A stretch of 64,000 nt of DNA from Blautia hydrogenotrophica DSM 10507. GTDB lineage: Bacteria; Bacillota; Clostridia; Lachnospirales; Lachnospiraceae. Below, piece by piece: positions 15,254 through 25,012 of the stretch (positions within the stretch are counted from its first letter, which is position 1; every line of letters begins with the position of its first letter). The notes under the pieces are model-generated. The model ran no database searches, had not been told where the DNA came from, and was given only the letters and a program-made list of their open reading frames with translations. The translations under genes were made by a program, and so were the position numbers. The stretch is taken from positions 124,001-188,000 of the forward strand of contig NZ_CP136423.1 of NCBI RefSeq assembly GCF_034356035.1, given 5' to 3'.

Positions 15254-16300
15254 ATGAAGGCAACGAAAAAGGAACTATTTGCGGGATTGTTGAGCATGGT
15301 CCTTGCCCTTTTACTGGGGATAGTCATTCCTGTCACTCCGGTGAAGGCAGCGTCAGGAACAGTATATACTTGTTCGGTCACTCCCTGCTATGCACACCCG
15401 GTAACAGGCGAGATTGAAGACTCCGGTGGGGAGGCGTCCTATGCCACTGGTCAGGGTATGGTTGAGGGAGCTGTGTATACCACGGGTATCCTGGAAGTCA
15501 CAGACAGCGGGGAATACTATCTGACGATTCGGATGAGTCTGATGGATTTAACCTCTGGTCATAGCTTTTGGGTACAGAATGTAGGAGATTCAGGCTGGTC
15601 GACGCCTGCGATGGGAATCACAGGAAACGGAAGCGATTCCAACGGCAATACGGCGGACATCTGTATTCAGGTTCCCAGCGAGAACTGCGTAGTCAGAGGC
15701 AGCATGTATGTGGACCTGATGGGAAGAGACGTAATTTTCTATTGTTATCCCAGCAATTTTTCCGAGGGTAACAACACGGATATGAACGCGACGATGGTGA
15801 CTTCGACAGCAGGAAGTGATGACGCTGCAAATATAGCTTCGGTGGACAATTCAGGTACAGATACTGTGGACAATTCAGGTTCAGAATACTCCGGTGCTTC
15901 GAACCTTCAGGTACAGGCAGCTCAGGAGACGACGTCCACACCGACTCCCGCTCCTACGGCAACGCCGGTACAGAGTCAAGCGGTTGATGCAGGGGGAGAG
16001 GATAAGGATAAAAAGACGACAAAGCTACAGAGCAGTATTGATACCCCAGCGATTCCGTCGGCCGAAGAGCCTTCGACAGACAGTACCCTGAATAAATCCC
16101 AGGGGTTAAGCCTGTCTACGGCTGAGGAAGGTTCAGGAACCATGGAGGCAGAGGGGAACAGTGGGGGAAACCAGGCAGTGACTTTGATTATCGCGATTAC
16201 GGTCTCAGGTTTAATTTTGATGGGAGCGGCTGCGGGAATTGTTTACTTGTTCCGAAAAAACTGGAGACGATGGGGCGGTGGTGATGACGATGATGAATAA
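15254..16300 (+). CDS. Shp-like cell-surface heme-binding protein
   Basis: This 348-residue protein has a signal peptide (about 1-33, ending VKAAS), a heme-binding domain, a Thr/Pro/Ser-rich stalk, a C-terminal helix (about 309-332) and a short charged cytoplasmic tail, RRWGGGDDDDE. The domain contains HPVTGEIEDSGGE, GQGMVEGAVY, TIRMSLMD and GSMYVDLMGRDV. These closely resemble streptococcal Shp as I recall it, including methionines in RMSL and LMGR that fit its bis-methionine heme ligation. Shp passes heme to a lipoprotein receptor, and here the IsdE-like gene overlaps its 3' end. It is anchored by a membrane helix; no sortase motif is seen. Confidence 0.88.
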   Translation: MKATKKELFAGLLSMVLALLLGIVIPVTPVKAASGTVYTCSVTPCYAHPVTGEIEDSGGEASYATGQGMVEGAVYTTGILEVTDSGEYYLTIRMSLMDLTSGHSFWVQNVGDSGWSTPAMGITGNGSDSNGNTADICIQVPSENCVVRGSMYVDLMGRDVIFYCYPSNFSEGNNTDMNATMVTSTAGSDDAANIASVDNSGTDTVDNSGSEYSGASNLQVQAAQETTSTPTPAPTATPVQSQAVDAGGEDKDKKTTKLQSSIDTPAIPSAEEPSTDSTLNKSQGLSLSTAEEGSGTMEAEGNSGGNQAVTLIIAITVSGLILMGAAAGIVYLFRKNWRRWGGGDDDDE

Positions 16301-17423
16301 AAATGTGCAGAGAAGACTGTGGCTGATACTGGCTCTTTTAGCTATGGCTTTGGCAGCTTCTAGCTTGACAGGCTGTGTGGACCAGAATCGGGGAGACTCT
16401 AATGAGACTATTACAGAGGCTGAAGGCTCAGAAGCTGACCATGAGAGTACGACCACTCTGTTGGAGATCGACGACCCGCAGGAGAAGGCGGCAGTGGAGG
16501 CTGCCAAGAAAAAAGTAGCTGCGATGGATGAGGAACCACGGATTGTCGCTACTTCTGCGGCGACGGCGGATATCTGTGATAGATTGAATCTGGATTTGGT
16601 GGGAATTTGTAAAGCCACGATCTCTGATTTGCCAAAGGAATACCAGGATCTTCCTCAGGTGGGAACGGCAATGGCTCCTGATATGGAGATTGTTGCCTCT
16701 CTAAATCCAGACTGGATTTTAAGTCCTGCCAGCCTTCAGGCGGACCAGCAGCCGAAATATGAGGCGATTGATACGGACTGGGCTTTTTTGAATCTGAGAA
16801 GTGTGCCAGGTATGTATCGGTCTATTCAAGAACTGGGCGAGATTTTTGACAGAAAAGAAGAGGCCCAGAAGATGGTAGATGAATTCACAGAGTTTTATGA
16901 CGAGTATAGGGATAACAATGCGGGCAAAGAAAAGCCGAAGGTGTTAGTGCTCATGGGGCTTCCGGGGTCCTATATCATTGCAACGGAGAATTCCTATGTG
17001 GGAAGCCTGGTTGAGCTGGCAGGTGGAGAGAATGTCTATGCCGGCACTGGACAAGAGTTCCTGACGGTGAACACAGAGGATATGAAGACGAAAGAGCCGG
17101 ATGTAATTCTTCGCGCGGCCCATGCGCTTCCTGACCAGGTGGTGGAGATGTTTAAAGAGGATTTTGAGACCAATGATATCTGGAAGCACTTTGACGCGGT
17201 AAAAGAGGATAGGGTCTATGATCTGACCTATGAGCTGTTTGGAATGAGCGCCACCTTCCGTTATCCGGAGGCGTTAGAAGTGCTTCAACCGATGCTCTAC
17301 CCGGAGAGTAAGGAAGACCAGAAAAAGGCAAAGAAGAACAGTGAAAAAGCGACGAGGGCGGCCAAGGATTCTGAAGCTACGGAGAAGACGGACGAAGAGA
17401 CTCTGAAAGAGACTACTAAATAG
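16284..17423 (+). CDS. isdE: Heme-binding lipoprotein of an ABC importer, IsdE type
   Basis: This roughly 379-residue lipoprotein has a signal ending SLTGC with C31 as the lipidation site. RIVATSAATADICD, LPQVGTAMAPDMEIV, LNLRSVPGMYRSIQELG, VLMGLPGSYIIATENSYVG and NDIWKHFDAVKEDRVYDL all follow S. aureus IsdE closely. The axial heme ligands of IsdE, a methionine and a histidine, have counterparts at about M130 or M134 and H280 (RAAHALPD). A Lys/Glu/Ala-rich tail of about 45 residues is extra. The start is set at 16284 (16290 and 16293 are alternatives), overlapping the shp stop by 17 bases. It delivers heme to the permease downstream. Confidence 0.93.
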   Translation: MTMMNKNVQRRLWLILALLAMALAASSLTGCVDQNRGDSNETITEAEGSEADHESTTTLLEIDDPQEKAAVEAAKKKVAAMDEEPRIVATSAATADICDRLNLDLVGICKATISDLPKEYQDLPQVGTAMAPDMEIVASLNPDWILSPASLQADQQPKYEAIDTDWAFLNLRSVPGMYRSIQELGEIFDRKEEAQKMVDEFTEFYDEYRDNNAGKEKPKVLVLMGLPGSYIIATENSYVGSLVELAGGENVYAGTGQEFLTVNTEDMKTKEPDVILRAAHALPDQVVEMFKEDFETNDIWKHFDAVKEDRVYDLTYELFGMSATFRYPEALEVLQPMLYPESKEDQKKAKKNSEKATRAAKDSEATEKTDEETLKETTK

Positions 17424-17436
17424 GAAGGAGGGCAAA

Positions 17437-18507
17437 ATGGAGACAAAAGAAAAAGAAGCGGAAGCCCTGATAACGGAGGAAACAGTGAACTCAGAAGGCC
17501 AGGACAAGAGTCGAAAAAAGAAGAAAATGGCCAGAGCAGTGATGTCTTTTGCGGTCATGACGGTTTTGCTGGTGATTTTGTTCTTTGCGGCGGTGAATAT
17601 CGGAAGTCTGAAGGTCAGCTTTGGCGATTTGCTGGGTGGGCTTTTTGTAAAATATAACGAAGATGTGGCGACGATCTATGACCTGAGATTTCCGCGTATT
17701 ATTATTTCTATGCTGGCGGGAGCAGCGATTGCGGTCTCTGGTGTGTTGTTCCAGGCGGTGTTGAAGAATCCGTTGGCAGACCCTGGAATCATCGGTATTT
17801 CCAGCGGAGCCAGCTTTGCGGCTGTATTGATTATAGCGTTTGCACCGACCTTGTTTTTCTTTACCCCTCTGTTTGCATTCTTGGGAGGCGTATTGGCGTT
17901 CTTTCTGGTCTACAGTCTGTCCTGGAAGGGTGGGCTAAGTCCTCTGAGAATCATTTTGGTCGGTGTCGCTGTGAACTCTATGTTTACTGGTCTGTCTAGT
18001 GCGATGAACTCTATGAGTGGAGGAAACATGTCAGGGGTGGCGTCTATCGTAAACGGCAATATCACAATGAAGATCTGGGACGATGTAAAGACGCTGGTTC
18101 CTTATGTCGTCATTGGATTAATTTTGGCGGTCATCTTCTCAGGAAAATGTAATCTGCTCTCCTTAGAGGATAAGACGGCGAGGAGCCTGGGAGTCAACGT
18201 CAATACCATGAGAATCACGATTTCCCTGGTGGCTGTGCTTTTGGCTAGTATCTCCACGGCAGTGGCGGGAACGATCAGTTTCCTCGGCTTGATTGTGCCG
18301 CATATTGGAAGAATCTTGGTCGGAAGCGATCACAAGGCTTTGATTCCGTTTTCCATGCTGTTCGGAGCGTTTACTTTTCTGCTGGCAGATACCATCGGAA
18401 GGACGATTGCGTCGCCGTACGAAGTGTCCGCATCCATTATCATGAGTGTGGTAGGTGGCCCATTCTTTATCATTCTGCTGAGGAGGTCGAAAAAATATGC
18501 AAGCTGA
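17437..18507 (+). CDS. Heme ABC importer permease, FecCD family
   Basis: This 356-residue protein has a charged N-terminal extension (about 1-32) and around ten membrane helices. Family motifs include RFPRIIISMLAGAAIAVSG, NPLADPGIIGISSGA, the coupling-loop region around LGVNVNTMRI, and GLIVPHIGRILVG. It is the channel of a type II importer working with the IsdE-like lipoprotein and the ATPase that overlaps its end. AGGAAGGAGGGCAAA precedes the ATG. Confidence 0.93.
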   Translation: METKEKEAEALITEETVNSEGQDKSRKKKKMARAVMSFAVMTVLLVILFFAAVNIGSLKVSFGDLLGGLFVKYNEDVATIYDLRFPRIIISMLAGAAIAVSGVLFQAVLKNPLADPGIIGISSGASFAAVLIIAFAPTLFFFTPLFAFLGGVLAFFLVYSLSWKGGLSPLRIILVGVAVNSMFTGLSSAMNSMSGGNMSGVASIVNGNITMKIWDDVKTLVPYVVIGLILAVIFSGKCNLLSLEDKTARSLGVNVNTMRITISLVAVLLASISTAVAGTISFLGLIVPHIGRILVGSDHKALIPFSMLFGAFTFLLADTIGRTIASPYEVSASIIMSVVGGPFFIILLRRSKKYAS

Positions 18508-19339
18508 GAATAAAATACTTGAGGATATAAAGGCTGTGGCGGCAGAGACTGCCAAGACAGCAAAGGCGGACAAGCCTGCAATGGAAGTGAAGAACTTGTC
18601 GTTTTCCTATGGTAAAAACAAGATTCTGAAGGACGTGTCTTTTCAGATTCAGGACGGACAGATCACGACGATAATGGGAGCCAACGGCAGTGGCAAATCC
18701 ACGCTGTTCTCACTGATGACGAAAAATTTGTACCCCAGAAAAGGAAAGATTTTTCTCCGTGGGAAGAACATTCAAAATCTGGTATTGAAGGATTTTGCCC
18801 GCAAGGTCTCGATTGTACACCAATATAATACTTCCAGTGATGATATTACGGTGGAGCGGATGGTCTCCTTTGGTCGAACCCCTCATATGAAAATGATGCA
18901 GGGCAGAAGTGATGAGGATGAGAGATTGATACAGTGGGCGATGGAAGTGACAAACATTGAGAAATACCGAAACCGGGAGGCTTCACGGCTCTCCGGTGGT
19001 CAGCGCCAGAGGGTGTGGATTGCCATGGCTCTGGCCCAGAACACAAAGATTTTGTTTTTGGACGAACCTACTACATATCTGGATATCCGTTATCAGATCG
19101 AAATTTTGGAATTGGTGAAAAAACTGAATCAGGAGTTCGGAATTACCATCATCATGGTACTCCATGATATCAATCAGGCGATTTATTTTTCGGACAAAGT
19201 AATCGGTCTGAAAGACGGATTGGTGGCAGTGCAGGGAAATCCTCAGGATGTCATCAGCCGGGAGAGCATCAAGCAGCTGTATGGAATAGAATTAGACGTA
19301 ACACAGGTGGAAGGAAAAACATTTGTATTGACAGTGTAG
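18497..19339 (+). CDS. Heme ABC importer ATPase, FecE/BtuD type
   Basis: This 280-residue ATPase has Walker A GANGSGKST, Q-loop VHQYN, signature LSGGQRQRVWIAMALAQ and Walker B ILFLDEPTTYLDI with the H-loop VLHDINQA. About 30 residues precede the core. The ATG lies 11 bases before the permease stop, so translation is coupled. It powers uptake by the IsdE-like/FecCD importer. Confidence 0.93.
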   Translation: MQAENKILEDIKAVAAETAKTAKADKPAMEVKNLSFSYGKNKILKDVSFQIQDGQITTIMGANGSGKSTLFSLMTKNLYPRKGKIFLRGKNIQNLVLKDFARKVSIVHQYNTSSDDITVERMVSFGRTPHMKMMQGRSDEDERLIQWAMEVTNIEKYRNREASRLSGGQRQRVWIAMALAQNTKILFLDEPTTYLDIRYQIEILELVKKLNQEFGITIIMVLHDINQAIYFSDKVIGLKDGLVAVQGNPQDVISRESIKQLYGIELDVTQVEGKTFVLTV

Positions 19340-19348
19340 GAGAATATT

Positions 19349-19795
19349 ATGAAAAATAACCCGTTTAGGATTTTTTGGATGATTCTGGGACTGCTGTGCC
19401 TGGGATTGGGAACGATCGGCGTAATATTGCCGATTCTTCCGACGGTGCCTTTCTATATGGTGACCGTATTCTGCTTCGCGAGGAGCTCCAAACGTCTTCA
19501 CGATTGGTTCTTAGGGACGAACCTGTACAAGAAGCATCTGGAGAGTTTCGTGAAGCAAAAAGCAATGACCCTTCGGACGAAATTTTCTATCGTGGGCACA
19601 GTTACGGTTATTATGGTGATTGGCTTTGTTCTCATGAGCAAGGTGCCTGTGGGAAGCGTGTGCCTGGCCATAGTCTGGGTGTGCCATGTCCTGTATTTCT
19701 TCCTGAGGGTGAAGACCGTTAAGGACGGCGAGGAAGAGAGAAAAGATCATAGGGAAATGACTTCTTCCGCGGTGAAGGAAGCGGTAGATCAATGA
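19349..19795 (+). CDS. YbaN-family (DUF454) inner-membrane protein
   Basis: This 148-residue protein has the DUF454 pattern: an N-terminal helix, [36 protein letters not shown], and two later helices. The biochemical function of the family is unknown. It starts nine bases after the ATPase stop and overlaps the next gene by four bases, so it is an integral part of the heme operon. It might help handle heme or membrane stress, an inference from context only. Confidence 0.85.
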   Translation: MKNNPFRIFWMILGLLCLGLGTIGVILPILPTVPFYMVTVFCFARSSKRLHDWFLGTNLYKKHLESFVKQKAMTLRTKFSIVGTVTVIMVIGFVLMSKVPVGSVCLAIVWVCHVLYFFLRVKTVKDGEEERKDHREMTSSAVKEAVDQ

Positions 19796-20142
19796 GTGAC
19801 ATTAAGAAAAAGCGGCAGAAAGAACAGATAGTGGTCAGGAAAATGATTACTCTCTATTGTTGGAAGAACCACCAGTCTCGGCACGAAGGAGAACTGTGTT
19901 CTGACTGTCAGGAACTGTTGGATTATGCCATGGCCCGCAGCGAGAAATGTCCGTTTATGGAGAATAAAACCTTTTGCTCCAATTGTAGGGTACACTGTTA
20001 CAAACCTGTTATGAGGGAGCGAATTCTTACAGTCATGCGTTTTTCAGGGCCGAGAATGCTGTTGTATCATCCCATACTTGCCGTGTGGCATCTGATATGC
20101 AGCGTAAAGGAAAAAAGAAGGATGAGGGATAGTAATGATTAA
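19792..20142 (+). CDS. YgbA-type nitrous oxide-stimulated promoter family protein
   Basis: This 116-residue protein has a conserved cysteine array, [25 protein letters not shown], and the ending [20 protein letters not shown] typical of the YgbA family. E. coli ygbA belongs to the NO-responsive NsrR regulon. The cysteines suggest metal or iron-sulfur binding. It overlaps the genes on both sides (ATGA with the DUF454 gene; the next gene starts eight bases before its stop), so it is translated with the heme system. A link between heme use and nitrosative stress is plausible but not shown. Confidence 0.85.
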   Translation: MSDIKKKRQKEQIVVRKMITLYCWKNHQSRHEGELCSDCQELLDYAMARSEKCPFMENKTFCSNCRVHCYKPVMRERILTVMRFSGPRMLLYHPILAVWHLICSVKEKRRMRDSND

Positions 20143-21928
20143 AGGACGTTTGGTGAGATTGTTATCTCATGCGAAAAAATATATTGCGTATCAGGTGCTT
20201 TGGCAGTGGCTTTCTCTGCTTTGTCAGGTCTTGAGCGTGTACTGTCTGGCTGTCTTGGTAGAGAAAGCCTTCCTGGGAGAGTTAGTGAAAAATACAGTTC
20301 TGGTGTACGGAATTTCCATTTTAGGGGCAATGGCACTTCGTTTTTTCTGTGACCGCCAGGCCTCCTATGCTTCTTATGAAGCGAGTGTGGATGTGAAACG
20401 TATTCTAAGGGAAAAGGTATATGGTAAGCTGCTGCGTCTGGGTGCTTCCTATCAGGAAAAAGTATCTACCTCGGAGGTGGTTCAGATGTCAGCGGAAGGC
20501 GTAGAACAGTTGGAGACTTATTTCGGCAGATATCTCCCGCAGCTTTTCTACAGCCTTCTTGCTCCTGTTACGTTGTTCATCCTTCTGTTCTTTGTAGACT
20601 GGAAGGCCAGCCTCGTGCTACTGATTTGCGTACCGCTGATTCCCCTATCTATCGTGGCGGTGCAGAAATTCGCTAAGAGGTTGCTGAATAAATACTGGGG
20701 CATTTATACGGAGTTGGGTGACAGCTTCCTGGAGAACCTACAGGGGCTGACCACCTTGAAAATCTATCAGGCCGACGAACAGAAGGCAGGAGAAATGGAT
20801 GAGGAATCCCAGAGATTTCGGCAGATTACGATGAAGGTGTTGACGATGCAGCTGAACTCCACCAGTATGATGGACATCATTGCCTACGGCGGAGCAGCAG
20901 TGGGTATGATTGTGACTCTGCGGGAGTTTGCGGCGGGAAATTTGGGAATCGCAGGCGCGCTGATGATTATTCTGCTGGCGTCAGAGTTTTTCATTCCTCT
21001 TCGGCTTTTGGGGTCATTTTTCCACATCGCGATGAACGGGATGGCGGCCAGCGATAAAATCTTTGCACTCCTGGATCTTCCGGAGCCGAAGGAGAAGACA
21101 GGGGTCCTTGTCGGCGGACCTTTGTCTATCCAGGCCAGGGAGGTGCGTTTTTCTTATGAAGAAGACAGACAGATTCTAAAAGGAGTGTCCCTGGAATTTC
21201 CAGCGGGTAGCTTTACCTCTTTGGTAGGAACCTCCGGGTGTGGCAAGAGTACCATTGCCGGAATTTTGATGGGAAGAAATCAAAATTACCAGGGCAGTAT
21301 TCGAATCAATGGACAGGAACTCTCAGAAATTTCAGAGAAAAGTCTAATGGAGAAAATTACCCTGGTCAGCCATAACAGTTATCTGTTCAAGGGGACCGTT
21401 AAGGAGAACCTAAAGATGGGAAAACCTGATGCCTCTGACGGGGAGATGAACCAGGTTCTTGAAAAGGTGAATCTTTCAGGATTTTTAAATGCCCAGGAAG
21501 GGCTGGATACACAGTTGTTAGAGAAAGGCAGCAACTTCTCTGGTGGACAGTGCCAGAGGCTGGCTCTAGCAAGAGCGCTGCTCCATGACAGTCCAATCTA
21601 TATCTTTGATGAGGCTACCTCGAACATCGACATGGAGAGCGAGGAAATGATTATGGAGGTCATTCACCGTCTGGCCGAGACAAAGACGGTTATCTTGATA
21701 TCCCACCGTCTTGCCAATGTGGAAGGCTCTGACTGTATCTATATGCTGAAGGACGGGATGGTGGCACAGCATGGCACTCACCATGAGCTGATGGCCCAGG
21801 GCGGCCCATACCGTGAGCTGTATCAGTATCAGAGAGAATTAGAGATGTACAGCCAGAAGGCATCCAGAGGAACACAGGGGGCGGCTGCTTTGAAATTTGA
21901 GACAGGAACAGGGGAGGTGACGGTATGA
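20135..21928 (+). CDS. ABC exporter half-transporter, CydD-like
   Basis: This 597-residue protein has about six membrane helices (1-300) fused to an ATPase with Walker A GTSGCGKST, signature FSGGQCQRLALARALL and Walker B IYIFDEATSNID. The membrane part (RFFCDRQASYASYEASVDVK, YLPQLFYSLLAPVTLF) resembles CydD, which with CydC handles thiols and heme in cytochrome bd assembly. Its partner overlaps it by four bases. In this operon the pair may move heme or protect against it. No cytochrome bd genes are in the window. Confidence 0.8.
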   Translation: MIKGRLVRLLSHAKKYIAYQVLWQWLSLLCQVLSVYCLAVLVEKAFLGELVKNTVLVYGISILGAMALRFFCDRQASYASYEASVDVKRILREKVYGKLLRLGASYQEKVSTSEVVQMSAEGVEQLETYFGRYLPQLFYSLLAPVTLFILLFFVDWKASLVLLICVPLIPLSIVAVQKFAKRLLNKYWGIYTELGDSFLENLQGLTTLKIYQADEQKAGEMDEESQRFRQITMKVLTMQLNSTSMMDIIAYGGAAVGMIVTLREFAAGNLGIAGALMIILLASEFFIPLRLLGSFFHIAMNGMAASDKIFALLDLPEPKEKTGVLVGGPLSIQAREVRFSYEEDRQILKGVSLEFPAGSFTSLVGTSGCGKSTIAGILMGRNQNYQGSIRINGQELSEISEKSLMEKITLVSHNSYLFKGTVKENLKMGKPDASDGEMNQVLEKVNLSGFLNAQEGLDTQLLEKGSNFSGGQCQRLALARALLHDSPIYIFDEATSNIDMESEEMIMEVIHRLAETKTVILISHRLANVEGSDCIYMLKDGMVAQHGTHHELMAQGGPYRELYQYQRELEMYSQKASRGTQGAAALKFETGTGEVTV

Positions 21929-23655
21929 GCAAAGCCGAAAAAAATACAGGAGTGGTGGGACACAGAAGAACCGGAATTCAGATCATGGGTCAATTGATTG
22001 GGCTGGTCCGTCCCCTGCTGCCGGTCATGTGTGCGGCGATTTTGCTGGGAGTGATCGGCTATCTCTGCGCGATTTTCCTCACGATTCTGGCAGGATATGG
22101 GATGATTCACGGAATTCTATCGGTATTGGGAGTTAACACGACTCCGGAAAACGCAGGCTTTTTGGCCTCTTTAAGCCTGGTCAGTCTAGCTGTGGTGCTG
22201 GTGGTGCTGGCTGTGTTAAGAGGCGTTCTTCACTATGGAGAGCAGTACTGTAACCATTTTATTGCGTTTAAGCTGCTGGCGATCATTCGCCACAAGACCT
22301 TTGCGGTGCTTCGAAAGCTCTGTCCCGCGAAGCTGGAAGGAAGAGACAAGGGAAATCTGATATCAATTATCACCTCAGATATTGAACTGCTGGAGGTCTT
22401 CTATGCGCACACGATCTCTCCCATTGCCATCGCGTTTTTGACATCCCTTGTGATGGTGATCTTCATCGGCGTGCATTCGCTGGGAGCGGGTCTGCTGGCA
22501 CTGGCAGGCTATGTGACGGTCGGCGTGGCGATACCTCTGGTGAACGGAAGAAAGGGCGCTGCAAAGGGAATGGAATTTCGAACCTCCTTCGGTGATCTGA
22601 ACAGCTTTATCCTGGGTTCTCTGAGGGGGCTAGATGAGACGATTCAGTATGGAGACGGACAAAACCGTATGAGCCAGATGGAGAAACGTTCCAGAGAGCT
22701 TGGCAAAATGCAGAAAGATCTGAACCGTCTGGAAGCGTCCCAGAAGTCGGTGACGAACCTGGCAATTTTGCTGTTTTCCTTTGGGATGCTGTTTTTGATG
22801 CTCTATTCTTATCTGGGAAGTAGTGTCAGCTTTGAGAATTTCTTGATTGCGACCATTGCCATGATGGGGTCTTTCGGACCGGTGGTAGCTCTGTCGAGCC
22901 TCTCCAACAATCTAAATCAGACTCTTGCCAGCGGGGAGAGGGTGCTCTCTCTTCTGGAAGAGATTCCGCAGGTGGAGGAAGTGACCGGGCAGGAAGAGAT
23001 TGGCTTTGCGGGGGCGGCAGCTTGCCAGGTGGATTTCTCTTACGAGGAGGAGCAGATTTTGAAGGACTATTCCATCCAGATTCCCAAGGGGAGAATCATT
23101 GGTATTCACGGAGTCAGCGGCTCCGGGAAGTCTACGCTGCTGAAGCTGCTGATGCGTTTCTGGGACGTGCAACAGGGACAGATGCAAATCTCCGGGGAAG
23201 ATGTCCGTAGAGTGAATACCTCGAATCTGAGAGATTTGGAGTCATACGTGACGCAGGAAACTTATCTGTTTCACGATTCCATTGCCAATAATATAGCGGT
23301 GGGAAAACCGGGAGCTGATAGAGATGAGATCATGGAAGCTGCAAAAAAGGCTTCCATTCATGATTTTATCATGACCCTCCCAAAGGGCTACGATACGCAG
23401 GTAGGGGAGCTGGGAGATACGCTCTCAGGCGGGGAGCGGCAGAGAATCGGAATTGCCAGGGCTTTTCTTCACGATGCGCCGCTGATGCTACTGGATGAAC
23501 CTACCAGTAATCTGGATTCCCTAAATGAGGGAATGATTTTGAAATCTCTAAAGGAATCCTGGGATGAGAAGACGGTAGTTCTGGTCTCTCATAGAAAATC
23601 CACAATGAATCTAGCAGATATCGTCTATACGATGGACCATGGACGCCTTTCGTAA
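21925..23655 (+). CDS. ABC exporter half-transporter, CydC-like
   Basis: This 576-residue protein has six predicted membrane helices and a C-terminal ATPase (Walker A GVSGSGKST, signature LSGGERQRIGIARAF, Walker B LMLLDEPTSNLD). It forms a heterodimer with the preceding CydD-like subunit. The overlap (ATGA) shows tight coupling. The operon ends here; about 570 bases without a clear gene follow. Confidence 0.8.
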   Translation: MSKAEKNTGVVGHRRTGIQIMGQLIGLVRPLLPVMCAAILLGVIGYLCAIFLTILAGYGMIHGILSVLGVNTTPENAGFLASLSLVSLAVVLVVLAVLRGVLHYGEQYCNHFIAFKLLAIIRHKTFAVLRKLCPAKLEGRDKGNLISIITSDIELLEVFYAHTISPIAIAFLTSLVMVIFIGVHSLGAGLLALAGYVTVGVAIPLVNGRKGAAKGMEFRTSFGDLNSFILGSLRGLDETIQYGDGQNRMSQMEKRSRELGKMQKDLNRLEASQKSVTNLAILLFSFGMLFLMLYSYLGSSVSFENFLIATIAMMGSFGPVVALSSLSNNLNQTLASGERVLSLLEEIPQVEEVTGQEEIGFAGAAACQVDFSYEEEQILKDYSIQIPKGRIIGIHGVSGSGKSTLLKLLMRFWDVQQGQMQISGEDVRRVNTSNLRDLESYVTQETYLFHDSIANNIAVGKPGADRDEIMEAAKKASIHDFIMTLPKGYDTQVGELGDTLSGGERQRIGIARAFLHDAPLMLLDEPTSNLDSLNEGMILKSLKESWDEKTVVLVSHRKSTMNLADIVYTMDHGRLS

Positions 23656-24138
23656 ATCGGAAAGGGAAAAGATTACAGAACGGTTTGGAAGCAAAAACAG
23701 GTACCATGAAGGTTTGGCGCGATAAGCCCGGTAGACGGCTCCTTCCAAGTCCCGTCCCAGAATAGTCTCCAGGACTGTATCGAGACATTTAGAATTTTTT
23801 CATTATAAAACGAAGTATTTCCGGAGTAAAGGACAAAAGTAATGCCCGTATATGAATATGAAAGGGAATAATAATGGCAGAACTGCCATATTTCAAAATG
23901 AAATTATTTTATATGGACGAAATGAGAGTTTCTATTCATGAAAGGTTTGATAGTATGAAACAGTATTTTAGAGTGGAAACAAAATGTATTTTGCCCCGCC
24001 GATTGACTATGACAAAGTGATGAAAAATATCTCGTATGATAAAGTGATTATTGTTGGGAAAATACTTTTCAGAATTGTGTATGTCTAATCAACTTATCCA
24101 CATCTAAAACTTATTGCTTATGGTTTTGTGAAATTCTT
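23656..24138. other. Gene-free interval with possible gene remnants
   Basis: No intact gene is seen. On the minus strand around 23,680-23,780 one frame reads like coding sequence (ETILGRDLEGAVYRAYRA) but without start or stop signals nearby. On the plus strand 23,984-24,088 encodes a 34-residue peptide beginning MYFAPPIDYDKVMKNI that could be the start of a broken gene. Both are weak. Confidence 0.3.
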
Positions 24139-24184
24139 CAAAAAGCAAAAGGGGCTGGCTTTAGCTGAGTTAGGCAACCCCTTT
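24139..24184 (-). terminator. Intrinsic terminator of the nitroreductase gene
   Basis: Read on the minus strand, AAAGGGG pairs with CCCCTTT and is followed by a CTTTTT run, about 40 bases past the nitroreductase stop. Confidence 0.7.
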
Positions 24185-24224
24185 ACTGGTGGGAATATTT
24201 TTGGATAAAACTGTAAAAAAATGC

Positions 24225-24743
24225 CTACATAGTCTCGTAGGAGATCATTTCTGAGATAGGCTTCCTCATTTTGGCGTGTCTGTCCGGACTTTGTGGAGTT
24301 TCGTCTGTGTAACCAATGGCCAGCAGATTTATGGGCTCTAGATTGTCCGGCAGGCAAAATTCTTCACGGACCACGTCAGGCTTAAAATTACAAATCCATA
24401 CGGAACCCAGACCTAGATCGGCGGCCTCGAGCATCATGTGATCGGTCAGAATAGAGGCATCAATATCTGTAGTTTTTTTGCCGTCATGAGGGCGAGTCCA
24501 CGCTTTGGAACTGTCCGCGCAGATGAGAATAGCCAGGGGTGCGCAAAAGATATTAGCGGCTTTCGACAGTTTTTGAAGGCCATTTTCTTCCTGTATAATC
24601 AGCATGTGAACGGGCTGTTTATTGCAGGCGGTAGGCGCCGCCTGAGCGGCAGCCAGAATCTGTTCTAGCTTTTCGATTTCTACCTTTTGAGAGGTGTAGT
24701 GTCTTACGGAATATCTTTTCTTTGCCAAATTTAAAAAAGTCAT
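24225..24743 (-). CDS. Nitroreductase-family protein
   Basis: This 172-residue FMN-dependent oxidoreductase has the family start LAKKRYSVRHYTSQKVE, AAQAAPTACNKQPVHMLII, an acidic middle segment, and the motif EAADLGLGSVWICNF. Members reduce nitroaromatics, quinones or flavins with NAD(P)H; the natural substrate here is unknown. It lies alone on the minus strand with its own terminator, and AGGAGG-type bases precede the ATG (GGAGGTAAATT on the minus strand). The short length is usual for the minimal nitroreductase subfamily. Confidence 0.9.
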   Translation of the reverse strand: MTFLNLAKKRYSVRHYTSQKVEIEKLEQILAAAQAAPTACNKQPVHMLIIQEENGLQKLSKAANIFCAPLAILICADSSKAWTRPHDGKKTTDIDASILTDHMMLEAADLGLGSVWICNFKPDVVREEFCLPDNLEPINLLAIGYTDETPQSPDRHAKMRKPISEMISYETM

Positions 24744-24892
24744 AATTTACCTCCTGATATTTGATATAAAAAGTGTTTTTGTGTGTTCTCTAGTTCCCAT
24801 ATTAGGGGATATCAAAATAATAAAATAATTTTCTGGCAATGGCAACCATTGAAAACGGAAGGAAGGTTTTTTATAATGAAGAATAGGGGGAG

Positions 24893-25012
24893 TTGACAAA
24901 ATCTGAGAGCAGTGTATAATGCAAAATTATATCATACCATATGAATTCAGCAGATATAAAATACGAAAGAGAAACGGGCAAGCCTTGATTAAGGGAATCT
25001 TGTCCGTTTTTT
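24893..25012 (+). promoter_or_regulatory. Promoter and terminated leader before cfa
   Basis: TTGACA at 24893-24898 and TATAAT at 24915-24920 (16-base spacer) form a strong promoter. About 55 bases past the likely start, ACGGGCAAG at 24974-24982 pairs with CTTGTCCGT, followed by TTTTTT, giving an intrinsic terminator inside the leader. Either a short RNA is made or readthrough into cfa is controlled by attenuation. No known riboswitch was recognised. Confidence 0.6.

Noticed and set aside
20135..23655. Cytochrome bd operon
   Set aside because: The exporter pair resembles CydDC, but cydA and cydB are absent in the window, and the genes are joined to heme uptake instead.
23690..23790. A cobalamin-riboswitch-like string (AAGCCCGGTAGACGGC)
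   Set aside because: The conserved GCCACTG box and other core parts are missing, and no downstream gene lies in the right place.
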